Source: JALYUA01 sp038253555
Lineage (GTDB): Bacteria > Acidobacteriota > Thermoanaerobaculia > UBA5066 > Gp7-AA6
Direction of reading: 5' to 3'
DNA length: 56,715 nucleotides
NCBI GenBank assembly: GCA_038253555.1
Contig: JBBSGZ010000007.1
Span: forward strand, 1-56,715
Positions 38,138 to 47,319 of the stretch are shown piece after piece (positions within the stretch are counted from its first letter, which is position 1; each line of letters opens with the position of its first letter). A program made the position numbers and the translations under genes. The notes beneath the pieces are model-generated. The model was not told where the DNA came from and did no database searches. It saw only the letters and a list, made by a program, of their open reading frames with translations.

Positions 38138-39271
38138 ATGTCCGACGACCGCCCCGCGACCGGCGAACCTCCTCCGGCGCGCGAGCCGGTCCTCCGCTCG
38201 GCATTTCAGGTTCTGATGCTCGTGCTCGTCGTGGTCGGGTCGCTCCGGGTTCTGTACCGGCTCGAGGGCGTGCTGTTGCTCGTCATCCTGGCTGTCTTTT
38301 TCGCCTACCTTCTCGCGCCGCTCGTCGCATTCTTCCGCCGGGCCGTGCGCCTGAGAGGGCAGCCCCGCTCGCTTCCGCTCCCCGCCGCGATCGGAGCCGT
38401 TTATCTCCTGCTCTTCGGGGCCCTTGCTCTCGCGGTGTGGCTGCTGCTGCCTGTCGTCACGGCGCAGTTCGAGGCGCTGACCCGGGAGCTCCCCGGGTAT
38501 CTGACGCGAGCCCAGGCGCGCCTCCACGCGTGGCAGACCTACGAGCGGGGACATTTTCCCCGCGGCGCACGCGATGCGATCAACGGGGCGCTCGAGCAGG
38601 CCTACTCGTCCGGCGCCACCGCCTTCAAGAGCGGCATCTTCCCGTGGATCGGGCGGATGCTCGGATACCTGCCCTGGCTCGTCCTCGTTCCGATCCTCGC
38701 GCTCTTTCTGCTCAAGGACGCCGACTCTTTCCGGCAGTCCGCGCTGCGGCTCTTTCCCCGGGGGCGGCTGCGCTGGCGCGGGAGGGAGTTCTTCGAAGAC
38801 GTCAACAGCGCGCTCGCGGCGTATGTCCGCGCCCAGTTGATCGCGTGCGTCCTCGTGGGGGCGGCCTGCACGATCGGCTTCGCGGTGATCGGGATTCCGT
38901 ACGCCGTCGTCCTTGGAATCGTCGCGGGGCTGCTCGAGTTCATTCCGCTGGCGGGGCCGCTCACCGTGGGGGGCGTCGCCGTGATCTTCGCGCTCTTTCA
39001 TTCGCCCGGCCAGGCTCTCGCGGTCGCGCTCTTCCTCGCGGTCCTCCGGCTGATCGAAGACTACGTCGTGTACCCGCGCATCATCGGCCGCGGGATTCAC
39101 CTGCACCCGCTGGCAGTGATCCTGGCGATTCTGTGCGGGGCGGAGCTCGGCGGATTGACCGGCGTGTTTCTCTCGATTCCGGTGGTGGCCATACTTTCGG
39201 TCGCATTCCGCCACTGGCGCGAACACCAGGCGGAGGAGACCGTGATCGCCGAAGCGGCGAGCCGCTCTTAA
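38138..39271 (+). CDS. AI-2E family transporter (PerM/YdiK-like)
   Basis: 377 residues. Membrane helices are at about 25-75 (LMLVLVVVGSLRVLYRL, LLLVILAVFFAYLLAPLVAF), 90-110, 185-205 and four to five more at the C-terminus. Conserved segments include LALFLLKDADSFRQSALRLF, YVRAQLIACVLVGAACTIGF, IPYAVVLGIVAGLLEFIPLA and YVVYPRIIGRGIHLHPLAVI. Family members export AI-2 or other small solutes or work as Na+/H+ antiporters; the substrate cannot be read from the sequence. Start ATG 38138. Confidence 0.92.
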   Translation: MSDDRPATGEPPPAREPVLRSAFQVLMLVLVVVGSLRVLYRLEGVLLLVILAVFFAYLLAPLVAFFRRAVRLRGQPRSLPLPAAIGAVYLLLFGALALAVWLLLPVVTAQFEALTRELPGYLTRAQARLHAWQTYERGHFPRGARDAINGALEQAYSSGATAFKSGIFPWIGRMLGYLPWLVLVPILALFLLKDADSFRQSALRLFPRGRLRWRGREFFEDVNSALAAYVRAQLIACVLVGAACTIGFAVIGIPYAVVLGIVAGLLEFIPLAGPLTVGGVAVIFALFHSPGQALAVALFLAVLRLIEDYVVYPRIIGRGIHLHPLAVILAILCGAELGGLTGVFLSIPVVAILSVAFRHWREHQAEETVIAEAASRS

Positions 39272-39498
39272 GACTCCGGCGGCCGTCGGTTGCCGGCGTG
39301 GTCCCGGCTTCTGACCACCTTCGGATTCGCCGGGCGAGCGCGCTCAAAGTCGGTTTGCTACACTGAAGCGACGATTCCCGGTTGCCGTTTGCGTCAGTTC
39401 CACCGAAAGTCCTGAAGATCGCGGGTGGCCCACCTCCCGGGCGGGGAGGCGGACGCACCCGAACCGGGCGTCGCCCGGGAGCGCTTAAAAAGGGAGAT
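39272..39498. other. intergenic region before the GT2 gene
   Basis: No gene is recognised. An AT-rich AAAAAGGGAGATAT just before ATG 39499 supplies a good ribosome binding site. Confidence 0.4.
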
Positions 39499-40260
39499 AT
39501 GTCGACTGAGAAACAGCCCCGACTCGGCGTCGCGTTCCTGGCCTACAACGAGCAAGAGCTGATCGCGAAGACCGTGGCAGAGGCCGTGTTGTCGCTTTCC
39601 GCGGTCCCGGGACTCGATTGGAGGATTTTAGTCGTCGACGACGGGAGCCGCGACCGGACCGGCGAAATCGCGGATCAGCTCGCCCGGGAGGATCCCCGCG
39701 TCTCTGTTTTCCACCACGACGGCAACAAGGGGTATGCGGTCGCGACCGAGACCGCTCTGCGAAACACGCCGGGCGAGGTCGTGATGGTGGTCGATGGAGA
39801 CGGTCAGCACACCATGGCCGATGCGCCCCGGTTCCTCGATGCGATCGACGCGGGGGCCGACGTGGTTTTCGGGTGGAAGAAGAAGCGCCACGATCCCCTG
39901 GCTCGGCTCGTGCTCTCGAAAGGGCTGAATACCTTTTCGCACCTGCTGCTCGACTCGCCGCTGCACGACATCAACGGCGGATGCCGCGCCTTCCGGCGGG
40001 ACGTCGCGCGGCGCATCGAGATCCGTCACCGCATCAATTTCGTCGGCGACGAGATTTACGCGCGCTGCCGCATCGCCGGCTGGAAGGTCGCGGAGGTCGT
40101 GGTGCGGCACTTCCCGCGGGAGGCGGGGCAGAGCATCCACCGCCCCCTCAAGATGCTCGGCACGATCCGGAGGGTCTTTCAGTATCTCTTCGACTTGAAG
40201 GGGGAAATGCGCCGGGCGGAGCAGTTGAAACAGGTCGCGGCGGCGCGCCGCCCGCGCTGA
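39499..40260 (+). CDS. GT2 glycosyltransferase, dolichyl/polyprenyl-phosphate hexose synthase-like
   Basis: 253 residues. A cytoplasmic GT-A enzyme of the DPM1 type that makes polyprenyl-phosphate sugars. Motifs: GVAFLAYNEQELIAKTVAEA, ILVVDDGSRDRTGEIAD, HHDGNKGYAVATETALRN, VVDGDGQHTMADAPRFLDAI (DXD-like) and DINGGCRAFRRDV; there is no C-terminal membrane domain. AGGGAG precedes the start. It is convergent with the GT-C operon. Its lipid-linked product is the type of donor that GT-C enzymes use, so the two are probably functionally linked. Confidence 0.9.
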   Translation: MSTEKQPRLGVAFLAYNEQELIAKTVAEAVLSLSAVPGLDWRILVVDDGSRDRTGEIADQLAREDPRVSVFHHDGNKGYAVATETALRNTPGEVVMVVDGDGQHTMADAPRFLDAIDAGADVVFGWKKKRHDPLARLVLSKGLNTFSHLLLDSPLHDINGGCRAFRRDVARRIEIRHRINFVGDEIYARCRIAGWKVAEVVVRHFPREAGQSIHRPLKMLGTIRRVFQYLFDLKGEMRRAEQLKQVAAARRPR

Positions 40261-40313
40261 AACCGTCGGGGGCGCGAATTCCCGGCATGGGACGCGCCAG
40301 CTGAAGCCCTCCG
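40261..40313. terminator. short convergent intergenic spacer with weak hairpin
   Basis: GGCGCG and CGCGCC (about 40270-40297) form an inverted repeat with a 16-base loop between the convergent GT2 and GT-C genes. There is no T-tract; it could be a bidirectional or Rho-type end. Confidence 0.3.
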
Positions 40314-42359
40314 CTACCTGATCCGCAGCTCGCCGATCTCGATGTGCGTCGGGTCGACGCCGTTGCCATCCGCGATCTCGATCCGGACCCCCGCGGACAG
40401 GAAGGCTCCTCCCGGCAGCCGGACGTCGGTCGAGGGCAGGGCCGGCCGGTTCGGGACCGTCACGCTGCCGACCCGGTCCTCCCCGGAGGGCGAGGTGGCC
40501 TTCACCGTGAGTCTCGCCTGGTCCATCGCGCCGAGCGACACGCTGACGGAGGCCACCGCCCGCGCCGTCGGGAACCGGATCTCGAGGATGAAGGGATTCG
40601 CCTCGAGGCCGCGGGAAATCGTCTCCGGGCGCCCGTCGAAGAGCGCGTCGAGGGATCCCATGTCCGTTCTCGAGTGGCGCACGGCCCAGGTCTCCTTGCC
40701 GACGGCGACGGTCTCTTCCTGCAACACCGCGCGCGACACCTTCTCGGCGGCGAAGATCTCGGAGACGTTCGGGACGTATCGCAGCCGCACGAACCGAAAA
40801 CCCGGTTTGCCGTCGGGGTACGGGATCGTCCGCAGCGAAGGGGAGACGAGGAATTTCCGGCTCTCCGTGGCGATCGCATATTCCTCCGGGGTCATGATGA
40901 AGACCTCGTCTCCGGCGAGGGCCTGCTCCCGCTGTTCCCAGGCGCGAACGTCCGCGATGCGGACCCGCGCCTGATCGGAGGCGGGCAGGAAGAACGAAAG
41001 AAACTCCTGCGGGTTGTTGGACCAGGCGGAGGAAAGCAGAAAGGTCGATCGGCCAGCCGGGAGGTCCTGCCGGATCGCTTCGAAGATCTGCGGCGCCCCC
41101 CACTGCATTCCGTAGAGGCCGTAGTCGTGAAACCAGGTGGGGCCTTGGACGAGCGCGTCGCGGGTCAGCTTCGCGCTCAGGAAGGCGAGGCTCGCGGCGC
41201 ACGCGAGCGCCGTCGCGGTATACGGCACGCGCAGGCGGGCCAGCCAGCGCAGAAGCTGGTCGATCGCGATCGCGGACAGGAGGACCGCCGGAACTACCAT
41301 CGCCATCAGGCGGAGGATCTGCAGCTCCGCCGCCGCCGCCGAGAAGGGGACCCCGAGCGGAGAAATCAGCGCCGCCCGATGGAGCGCGGAGCGCGGCGCC
41401 TTCCAGAGACAGATCCCGATTCCGAGGACCATCAGCGGCGCCAGGAACACCGGCAGGAAGGGGGAAGTGTCCATCCTGTGGCGCGGCATCTCCGAGCCGT
41501 TCGGCCGGAACCAGTAGCGAGGGTCGAGGCCCGCCGCGTAGTTGCGCCCGAAGTGCCGGAGCTTCTCCGTCAGCGGAATCGGGTGGGTCCAGTACGAATC
41601 GAGGACCGCCAGCTGCTCCCGGACCACCCCGGGATGAAGCCGCCGGTAACGGATGTAAGGCGCGGCGAGCACGAGGGAAAACAGGATGGCCCCGACTAAG
41701 AGGGTCTTTTTCTGTTTCAGGTGGTATCGCAGATCCGAGAGCAGCAGGGCGAGGCCCGTCACGAGCATCACTCCCTGGCCCGCGGTGTACGAATAGAAAG
41801 TCGCGGCCCCGAACGCGAGCGCCGCGTACAGCCAGCGGGCGTCCCGGCCCCGGTAGACGAAATAGGCCCAGAGGAAGCAGAAATAGAAGGACGCCATCAT
41901 GGCCGTCTCGAACCCGAGCCGCGCGTGGACGAAAAAGAGCGGGATCGGAGCGAGAAGGAGAGGGCCACCCCACCAGAACCGATTGCGCATTTCCTTCAGG
42001 GCCAGGCCGGCCGCGGCGGCGCCGAGCACGGAGACGGCAGCCGACGTGGAGCGGATCACGGCCACCGTCTTGCCGAAAAGCGCGACCGGAAGGAGGTGCA
42101 GGTACACCGAAAGGCTGACGGCCCAGCGTCGATCGTTCAAGAAATACGGTGGCAGGAACGTCCCGGTGTGATCCCGGAAATGATTGTGCAGGAGCTGCGA
42201 CGCCAGGTTGCCCTGCAGGGCTTCGTCGCAGAAGAAGAAGATCGGGTACCGGGAGATCCCGATGAAGCGCGTCGCCGCGTAGACCGCGAGCGCCAGGAGG
42301 AACAGGATCCACTCGGCGCGGGGCGCGCGCGAGGGCGAGGCGGGCGGCGGAGCGCTCAG
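40314..42359 (-). CDS. GT-C type membrane glycosyltransferase
   Basis: About 681 residues. The N-terminus has a first helix LFLLALAVYAATRFIGISRY, followed by an acidic pair in the first outer loop (FFFCDEALQGNLASQLL), the usual GT-C catalytic position. Ten or more helices follow up to about residue 430. The last 250 residues are soluble and should lie outside, with repeated beta-strand patterns (ALFDGRPETISRGLEANPF, FSAGVRIEIADGNGVDP-like discoidin-style end). No ATG/GTG/TTG is available at the natural N-terminus. CTG 42359, 13 bases after the upstream gene, fits best; TTG 42140 would lose the catalytic loop. It probably uses a polyprenyl-phosphate sugar. Confidence 0.82.
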   Translation of the reverse strand: MSAPPPASPSRAPRAEWILFLLALAVYAATRFIGISRYPIFFFCDEALQGNLASQLLHNHFRDHTGTFLPPYFLNDRRWAVSLSVYLHLLPVALFGKTVAVIRSTSAAVSVLGAAAAGLALKEMRNRFWWGGPLLLAPIPLFFVHARLGFETAMMASFYFCFLWAYFVYRGRDARWLYAALAFGAATFYSYTAGQGVMLVTGLALLLSDLRYHLKQKKTLLVGAILFSLVLAAPYIRYRRLHPGVVREQLAVLDSYWTHPIPLTEKLRHFGRNYAAGLDPRYWFRPNGSEMPRHRMDTSPFLPVFLAPLMVLGIGICLWKAPRSALHRAALISPLGVPFSAAAAELQILRLMAMVVPAVLLSAIAIDQLLRWLARLRVPYTATALACAASLAFLSAKLTRDALVQGPTWFHDYGLYGMQWGAPQIFEAIRQDLPAGRSTFLLSSAWSNNPQEFLSFFLPASDQARVRIADVRAWEQREQALAGDEVFIMTPEEYAIATESRKFLVSPSLRTIPYPDGKPGFRFVRLRYVPNVSEIFAAEKVSRAVLQEETVAVGKETWAVRHSRTDMGSLDALFDGRPETISRGLEANPFILEIRFPTARAVASVSVSLGAMDQARLTVKATSPSGEDRVGSVTVPNRPALPSTDVRLPGGAFLSAGVRIEIADGNGVDPTHIEIGELRIR

Positions 42360-42372
42360 GCGCGCCCCTCGA

Positions 42373-45162
42373 TCACGGGAGAACGGAGGGGAGCGCCCAG
42401 GAGAAGATCCGGTTGGTCCCCCGGTCCGTGACTGTCACTCGGCCGTACGCGTCGACCGCGATCCCGGTCGGCTGCTTGAAGTCCTTGTCCGCCTTCCACG
42501 ATCGCCGGGCCACGCCCTTGGAGTCGTACGCCGCGACCCGGCCGCCCCAAGCGTCCGTCACGAGCAGAATGTCGCCCGCGAGCGCGAGGTAAGGCTCCGT
42601 GTAGAAGTCCTTCCAGCCGGACACCGGAAACTGCCGGAGGAACTTCCCTTCGGGGTCGAAGACCTGGATCCGGTGATTGCCCGTATCGGCGACATAGATG
42701 TTTCCTGAGGCGTCGGCCGCGAGGCCCACCGGTTCGACGAACTCCCCGGCGCCGCTTCCGTCCCTGCCGAAGTCGTTCAGGCGTTTCCCGTCCCGGTCGA
42801 ACCGCACCACTTTCTTGTTTCCCGTGTCCGCGACGTACACGAATCCCCGCGACACGACCACGGCTCGCGGCCCGAAAAACGCGTTCTCCGGTCCGCCGAT
42901 CGCGCCCATGAACTTGCCATCGACCGCGGAGAACCGCGCGATCCGCGCATTCCAGGTATCGGCGACCCAGATGTCTCCGTCGGCATCGACCGCGATGCCG
43001 CACGGCTCGTTGAACTCTCCGGGCCCCGCACCCTTCGACCCGAACTGGCGCACGAACCTGCCGTCGGGCTCGAACACCTCGATGCGGCTGTTCTTGGTAT
43101 CGGCCACGTAGAGGCGGCCCTGCCGGTCCACCGCGATTCCCCGCGGCTCGCCAAGCTCCCCGGCGCCCGAGCCGGGCGCGCCCCATGTCTTGAGCGGAGG
43201 GACCAGCCCGGCTTCGCCGTTGTAGTCGCGCGCGGTCGAATCCTTCAGGACGATGTTGACGGCGGGCAGCGGCCCGGTGCCTTCGTTCAGATCCTTGCGC
43301 ACGAAGAACGTCGTGTCCTGCGAGCCAATCGGGCTCCAGATCTCGTGGAACAGCCAGTACCGCAGCACGTCTCCTGCCGTCGGGCGGGCGGGATTCTTGC
43401 CGTCGGCCGCGACCTTTCCGGGGAACCACCAGGCGCGAATCGGGACCCGCGTCGCCGTGTAATTCGCGGCAAGCTGTTTCTGGAGGCCGCCGTCCGCATC
43501 CCAGTCCGACACGATGATGGGCGTCGAGGTGTCTTCGACGCGCGTCAGCCACCGGGTCTGCACGTCTCGGAGGTACCAGGTCAGAGGCCAGGATGCCTCG
43601 CCGGTGACGGTGATGACGGGCTGTCCCGCCGCCATCCGCGCCTTCGCCTTCTCGACAGAGGAGAGCGCGCGAACGAGGTCCCGCGACGTCTGAACGTAGG
43701 CCAGCATTTCGGCGTGTCCCGGGTCTTTCGCGATGTCGTGCGCGCCATAGCGAAAGCAGGCGAGGTACATGCCGGTGGCGTTCACGGCGAGGAGAAGAGC
43801 GACGGCGGCGAGGCCGAGCCGCGGGCCGCTGCGGGCGCGGTCGCGCCAGACGTCCGCGAGTCCGATCGCCGCGAGGATCGTGACCGGCAGGAGCGGGTGG
43901 ACCGTGAGCCAGGGGACCTTCTCCCGGGCCCACCCGTAAATCGCGAGGGAGGCGAGCGCCCAGTAGACGACGAACCTCAGAAAAGGGGCGGCGCGCTCCG
44001 CGTCGGGGAAAGGGCGGCTCAGGAGCACGAGAGCGCCAATGCCTCCCGCGGTGACGATCGCGAGCACGATCCACTTCGCCGCGGGACCGTGAACCGCTTC
44101 GGAGGCGAGCGCGGCAACGCCGATCGCGCCGATCGCGCACGCGACCGAGCGGACGAAAGGATCGCGACGGAGTTCCCGCCGGCGCAGAACGAGAAGGGCT
44201 GCCGCCAGAGTGCCCGTTTCGTACATCGCGAGCTGCGGGAAGTAGTAGTACCAGGGGCCCGGAATCCGCGCGATCGCGTGCTGGCCCATCCAGTATTTGA
44301 CGGCTTTCGGGATCGCGAGCCAGTCGCCCGGGTACCGCCCGAAGGACGTGTAGAGCAGAGACCAGATGCAGAGAAAGACGGTCGCCGCGATCAGCATCGG
44401 AACGAAGCGGGGCCGCATCCACGCGACCGTCGCGCCAACCGCGGCCGCCGTTCCGGTGCCGGTGCCGGTGCCGGTGCCGGCGGCGGTGGCGTCCCGCGTC
44501 CCGGCCGGCCTGGCCAGGGCGCGTTCGAAGAACACCCAGACGCCGAACAGCACGAAGAGAACGCCGGTCATGTAGGCGTTCTCCTTCGTCGCGCCCGCCA
44601 GCGCGAAAGAGACCGCCGAAAGGGTCAGCCATCGCGATCGATCGGTCTCCAGGAACCGGCGAAAGGCGACGATCGTCCCGAACGTAAAGACGAGCGAGTA
44701 GAGGTCCTCCCGGATGAATCGGGAGAAATAGGCCAGGTGCGGCGAGATCAGGATCAGGAGCGCGAAGGCCACGGCGGCTTCGAACCCGAACCACGTGGCG
44801 AGCGGGATCGCGAAGAGAGTAAGAGCCACCCCGAAGACCGCCGGGAGGAACCTCGCCGTGACGTTCGTCGCTCCGGCGATCTTGTAAACGAGCGCGTTCG
44901 CGTAATAGAGGAACGGCCCGTGATACGCCGGGTCGTAGCGCCAGGTGCCGTCGCGCGACAGCGTGTAGGACTGAAAGGCGTGGATCGATTCGTCGTGGTG
45001 CAGCGGGCGCTCGCCGAGGAAGGCGAACCGCGTGACGAGAAGAATCGCGGCGAAGAGGAGGTACGCGATCCGCCGGCGACTCGACGAGGCGGCCCCCGGG
45101 ATTACGGACGGCGAGTCGGCCGGCAGTTCGCCGCCGACCGCCGGAGAGGGGATGGGATCCAC
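42373..45162 (-). CDS. Agl23-like (TIGR03663) GT-C protein with C-terminal NHL propeller
   Basis: 929 residues. N-terminal helix and loop FAFLGERPLHHDESIHAFQS carry the His-Asp-Glu of TIGR03663 proteins. A GT-C type membrane region runs to about residue 500 (FSRFIREDLYSLVFTFGTIV, ATKENAYMTG). An outer soluble part with WPLTWYLRDV follows. From about 657 to 925 there are NHL repeats (EPRGIAVDRQGRLYVADTKN, EPCGIAVDADGDIWVADTWN, VGLAADASGNIYVADTGNHR). The family is associated with flippase or glycosylation loci in archaea and Chloroflexi; activity is unproven. A (GT)n stretch in a loop is coded by a hexanucleotide repeat. The start at 45162 is 6 bases after the NHL lipoprotein gene. Confidence 0.88.
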   Translation of the reverse strand: MDPIPSPAVGGELPADSPSVIPGAASSSRRRIAYLLFAAILLVTRFAFLGERPLHHDESIHAFQSYTLSRDGTWRYDPAYHGPFLYYANALVYKIAGATNVTARFLPAVFGVALTLFAIPLATWFGFEAAVAFALLILISPHLAYFSRFIREDLYSLVFTFGTIVAFRRFLETDRSRWLTLSAVSFALAGATKENAYMTGVLFVLFGVWVFFERALARPAGTRDATAAGTGTGTGTGTAAAVGATVAWMRPRFVPMLIAATVFLCIWSLLYTSFGRYPGDWLAIPKAVKYWMGQHAIARIPGPWYYYFPQLAMYETGTLAAALLVLRRRELRRDPFVRSVACAIGAIGVAALASEAVHGPAAKWIVLAIVTAGGIGALVLLSRPFPDAERAAPFLRFVVYWALASLAIYGWAREKVPWLTVHPLLPVTILAAIGLADVWRDRARSGPRLGLAAVALLLAVNATGMYLACFRYGAHDIAKDPGHAEMLAYVQTSRDLVRALSSVEKAKARMAAGQPVITVTGEASWPLTWYLRDVQTRWLTRVEDTSTPIIVSDWDADGGLQKQLAANYTATRVPIRAWWFPGKVAADGKNPARPTAGDVLRYWLFHEIWSPIGSQDTTFFVRKDLNEGTGPLPAVNIVLKDSTARDYNGEAGLVPPLKTWGAPGSGAGELGEPRGIAVDRQGRLYVADTKNSRIEVFEPDGRFVRQFGSKGAGPGEFNEPCGIAVDADGDIWVADTWNARIARFSAVDGKFMGAIGGPENAFFGPRAVVVSRGFVYVADTGNKKVVRFDRDGKRLNDFGRDGSGAGEFVEPVGLAADASGNIYVADTGNHRIQVFDPEGKFLRQFPVSGWKDFYTEPYLALAGDILLVTDAWGGRVAAYDSKGVARRSWKADKDFKQPTGIAVDAYGRVTVTDRGTNRIFSWALPSVLP
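44455..44478. repeat. hexanucleotide repeat (GGTGCC)4 inside the Agl23-like gene
   Basis: Four perfect copies of GGTGCC on the plus strand encode alternating Gly-Thr in a cytoplasmic or outer loop of the membrane protein. The length is a multiple of three, so expansion or loss would not shift the frame. Confidence 0.9.
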
Positions 45163-45168
45163 CGTGGC

Positions 45169-46206
45169 TTACTTCTCGAGCCGGATGCGGGAAATGGCGT
45201 TCGCGTCGGTGTTCACGACGTAAAGGATGCGGTTCTTCCGGTCCACGGCCAGGCCGCGGGGGCGCAGCATCTTCTTGCCGTCGTCGTCTGCCGTCCATCG
45301 GTGCACTTCCCGGCCGGCCCGGTCCAGGTGCACCACCGCGTTGCCGACCGAATCCGAAACGAAGAGAGTCTCGTCGCGATCGACGTCGATATAGGGCTCC
45401 GCGTTCGGGCCCCAGCCGGTGAACTTCCAGCTCGCCTTGAAATGGCCCTGCGCGTTCAAGACCTGGATCCTGCCGTTGCCGGCGTCCGCGACGTACACGT
45501 CCCCCGACGGACCGATGCCGATCCCGATCGGAGCGGAGAACTCCTCCGGTCCGGCGCCCTGTTTTCCGATCGAGCGCGGGTTTCCGAGATCCGCTCCGGA
45601 GAGGACGACCCGGCCGTTTCCGGTGTCGGTGATCCAGACCTGCCCGTCGGCGGCGACGGCGACGTCGTGCGGGTTGTAGAGGCCGGCCGAGCTCTTGCCC
45701 TTCCACTGGCCCGCCTGGGAGAAGACTTCGACTCCCGTGTTGTACGTGTCCGCGACGTAGACGTTGTCGCCGTGGATCGCAATGCCGGAGGGATCTTTCA
45801 GGGCGTATTCGCCCGTGCCCCGGCCGCCCCAGCCGCCGAGGGCTCCGCCGGCGGTGTCGAACAGGCGCAGAGCGGAGCCTCCCTGGTCCACGACCCACAG
45901 GCGCCCCTTGTCGTCGAAGGTGGCGTCGCTCGGAGACTTCAATGCTGCCCACGGCGCCTGGTTGGGCGCCGCCGCCGCCTGGATGGAGGGGCCGGGGGCG
46001 ACCGGCAGGGTCTCCGTCGGCTTCGCCGCGACGGCAGCGCCGCCGGCGTCCGCATTCCCGGGAGCGCCTGCGGCGCCCATTTTCTCAGTCTTGCGGCAGG
46101 ACAGAGTGAGGAGCCAGGGCGCGAGAACGAGAACCGCGGCCGCGATCCGGAGGACCGGCAGGCGTTCCCGCCTCCCTCGCGGATCCGAAGATGTGCGCGA
46201 TGTCAT
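45169..46206 (-). CDS. NHL-repeat exported protein, probable lipoprotein (copy 1)
   Basis: 345 residues. The N-terminus has a basic stretch, a hydrophobic helix (LRIAAAVLVLAPWLLTLSC) and a Cys at the end that makes a weak lipobox (TLSC). After an Ala/Pro-rich spacer there are six NHL units making a beta-propeller: DDKGRLWVVDQGGSALRLFD, GDNVYVADTYNTGVEVFSQ, DGQVWITDTGNGRVVL, SGDVYVADAGNGRIQVL and the last RILYVVNTDANAISRIRL. AGAAGGAG lies just before ATG 46206. It is very similar in order and motifs to the gene at 46339 and to the end of the giant protein at 47316, so it arose by duplication. NHL propellers mostly bind proteins or glycans; the ligand is unknown. Confidence 0.88.
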   Translation of the reverse strand: MTSRTSSDPRGRRERLPVLRIAAAVLVLAPWLLTLSCRKTEKMGAAGAPGNADAGGAAVAAKPTETLPVAPGPSIQAAAAPNQAPWAALKSPSDATFDDKGRLWVVDQGGSALRLFDTAGGALGGWGGRGTGEYALKDPSGIAIHGDNVYVADTYNTGVEVFSQAGQWKGKSSAGLYNPHDVAVAADGQVWITDTGNGRVVLSGADLGNPRSIGKQGAGPEEFSAPIGIGIGPSGDVYVADAGNGRIQVLNAQGHFKASWKFTGWGPNAEPYIDVDRDETLFVSDSVGNAVVHLDRAGREVHRWTADDDGKKMLRPRGLAVDRKNRILYVVNTDANAISRIRLEK

Positions 46207-46338
46207 GAGTCTCCTTCTCTTAAAAATCGTCGATTGTCCTCATAACGTAAGAGATACGGCCTCCGTTGTCCAGCAGAGCGCGGCGTTTCGTCGCAGAACC
46301 GACGAACTGGCCTCGCTGGACGCCGCCCGGGAAGTGCG
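46207..46338 (-). promoter_or_regulatory. spacer between the two NHL lipoprotein genes
   Basis: 132 bases, the largest gap in this minus-strand run. It holds the AGAAGGAG ribosome binding site of copy 1 and an AT-rich stretch (CGATTTTTAAGAG on the minus strand) that could carry an internal promoter. No gene. Confidence 0.35.
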
Positions 46339-47319
46339 TCACTTCCCGTCGACGGAGATCCGCGCGATCGAGCTCGAGTCGGTATCCGCGACGTAAAGGA
46401 TCCGCTTCTTCCGGTCGAGGGCGACGCCGGTCGGCTTCAGAAACGACTTTCCGGACTGGTCGGTCGTCCAGCGTCGCCGCTCGACGCCGTGGGAGTCGAG
46501 CCTCACGACGGACCGGCCGACCGGGTCGCTCACGTAGAGCGAACCGTCCGTGTCGGTCTCCACGTACGCCTCGGCGTCCGCGCCCCATCCGGAAAATTTC
46601 CAGATCGTCTTGAACGCGCCGGAGGCGTCGAGGACCTGGATGCGCCGATTCCCCGTGTCGGTGACGTACACATCGCCGGAGGGGCCCACGGCCACCGCGA
46701 CGGGAGAGGCGAACTGCTCCGGCCCCGCGCCGGACTTTCCCACGGCCCTCGGCTCCGTCAGATCGGCCTTGCACAGGAGCACGCGGTTGTTGCCGGTGTC
46801 GGCGATGTACACGGTCCCGTTCCGCCCCACCGCGACGCCGTGAGCGCCGTAGAGGTCCGCGGCGAGCTTTCCCTGAAACCTGCCCGCGGCGTCGAATCGT
46901 TCGACGCCCGTGCGCCAGGTGTCGGAGACGTAGACGTCGGAACCGTGGACCGCGATGCCGCAGGGGTCCTTCATCGCCCAGGTGCCTTCGCCATGGCCGC
47001 CCCATCCGCCGTAGAGGGCGCCCGCCGCGTCGAATACCCGAATCGCGGCGTTGCCGAAGTCGGCGACCCAGAGACGGCCTTTCTCGTCGACCGCGATCCC
47101 TCGCTCAAACTTCAGTGACCCGAACGGGCCGGCGGCCGTGGACGGGCTCTCTGAAATGTGAGGGGAGAGATCGACGGCGGCTGTCGGAGACGGCGCCTCT
47201 GCCCGCGGCGTCGCGACGACTCCCTTCTTCTCACCGCGTCCGCAGCCAGCCGCTCCCGCTAAACACAGACAGAGGACCGCCGCGATCCGCGTCCCGCGGA
47301 GGGATGCTCTGGAAATCAT
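46339..47319 (-). CDS. NHL-repeat lipoprotein (copy 2)
   Basis: 326 residues. Lipoprotein signal: basic start, AAVLCLCLAGAAGCGRGE with AAGC as a good lipobox. The propeller runs from about residue 65: GIAVDEKGRLWVADFGNAAI, GSDVYVSDTWRTGVERFD, NGTVYIADTGNNRVLL, SGDVYVTDTGNRRIQVLD, ILYVADTDSSSIARISVDG. Shared signature GYxGGWGGxGxG and SGAGPEQFASPVAVAVGPSG also occurs in copy 1 and in the giant protein. ATG overlaps the stop of the giant gene (ATGA). It is likely membrane-anchored and faces outward, together with the GT-C enzymes. Confidence 0.9.
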   Translation of the reverse strand: MISRASLRGTRIAAVLCLCLAGAAGCGRGEKKGVVATPRAEAPSPTAAVDLSPHISESPSTAAGPFGSLKFERGIAVDEKGRLWVADFGNAAIRVFDAAGALYGGWGGHGEGTWAMKDPCGIAVHGSDVYVSDTWRTGVERFDAAGRFQGKLAADLYGAHGVAVGRNGTVYIADTGNNRVLLCKADLTEPRAVGKSGAGPEQFASPVAVAVGPSGDVYVTDTGNRRIQVLDASGAFKTIWKFSGWGADAEAYVETDTDGSLYVSDPVGRSVVRLDSHGVERRRWTTDQSGKSFLKPTGVALDRKKRILYVADTDSSSIARISVDGK

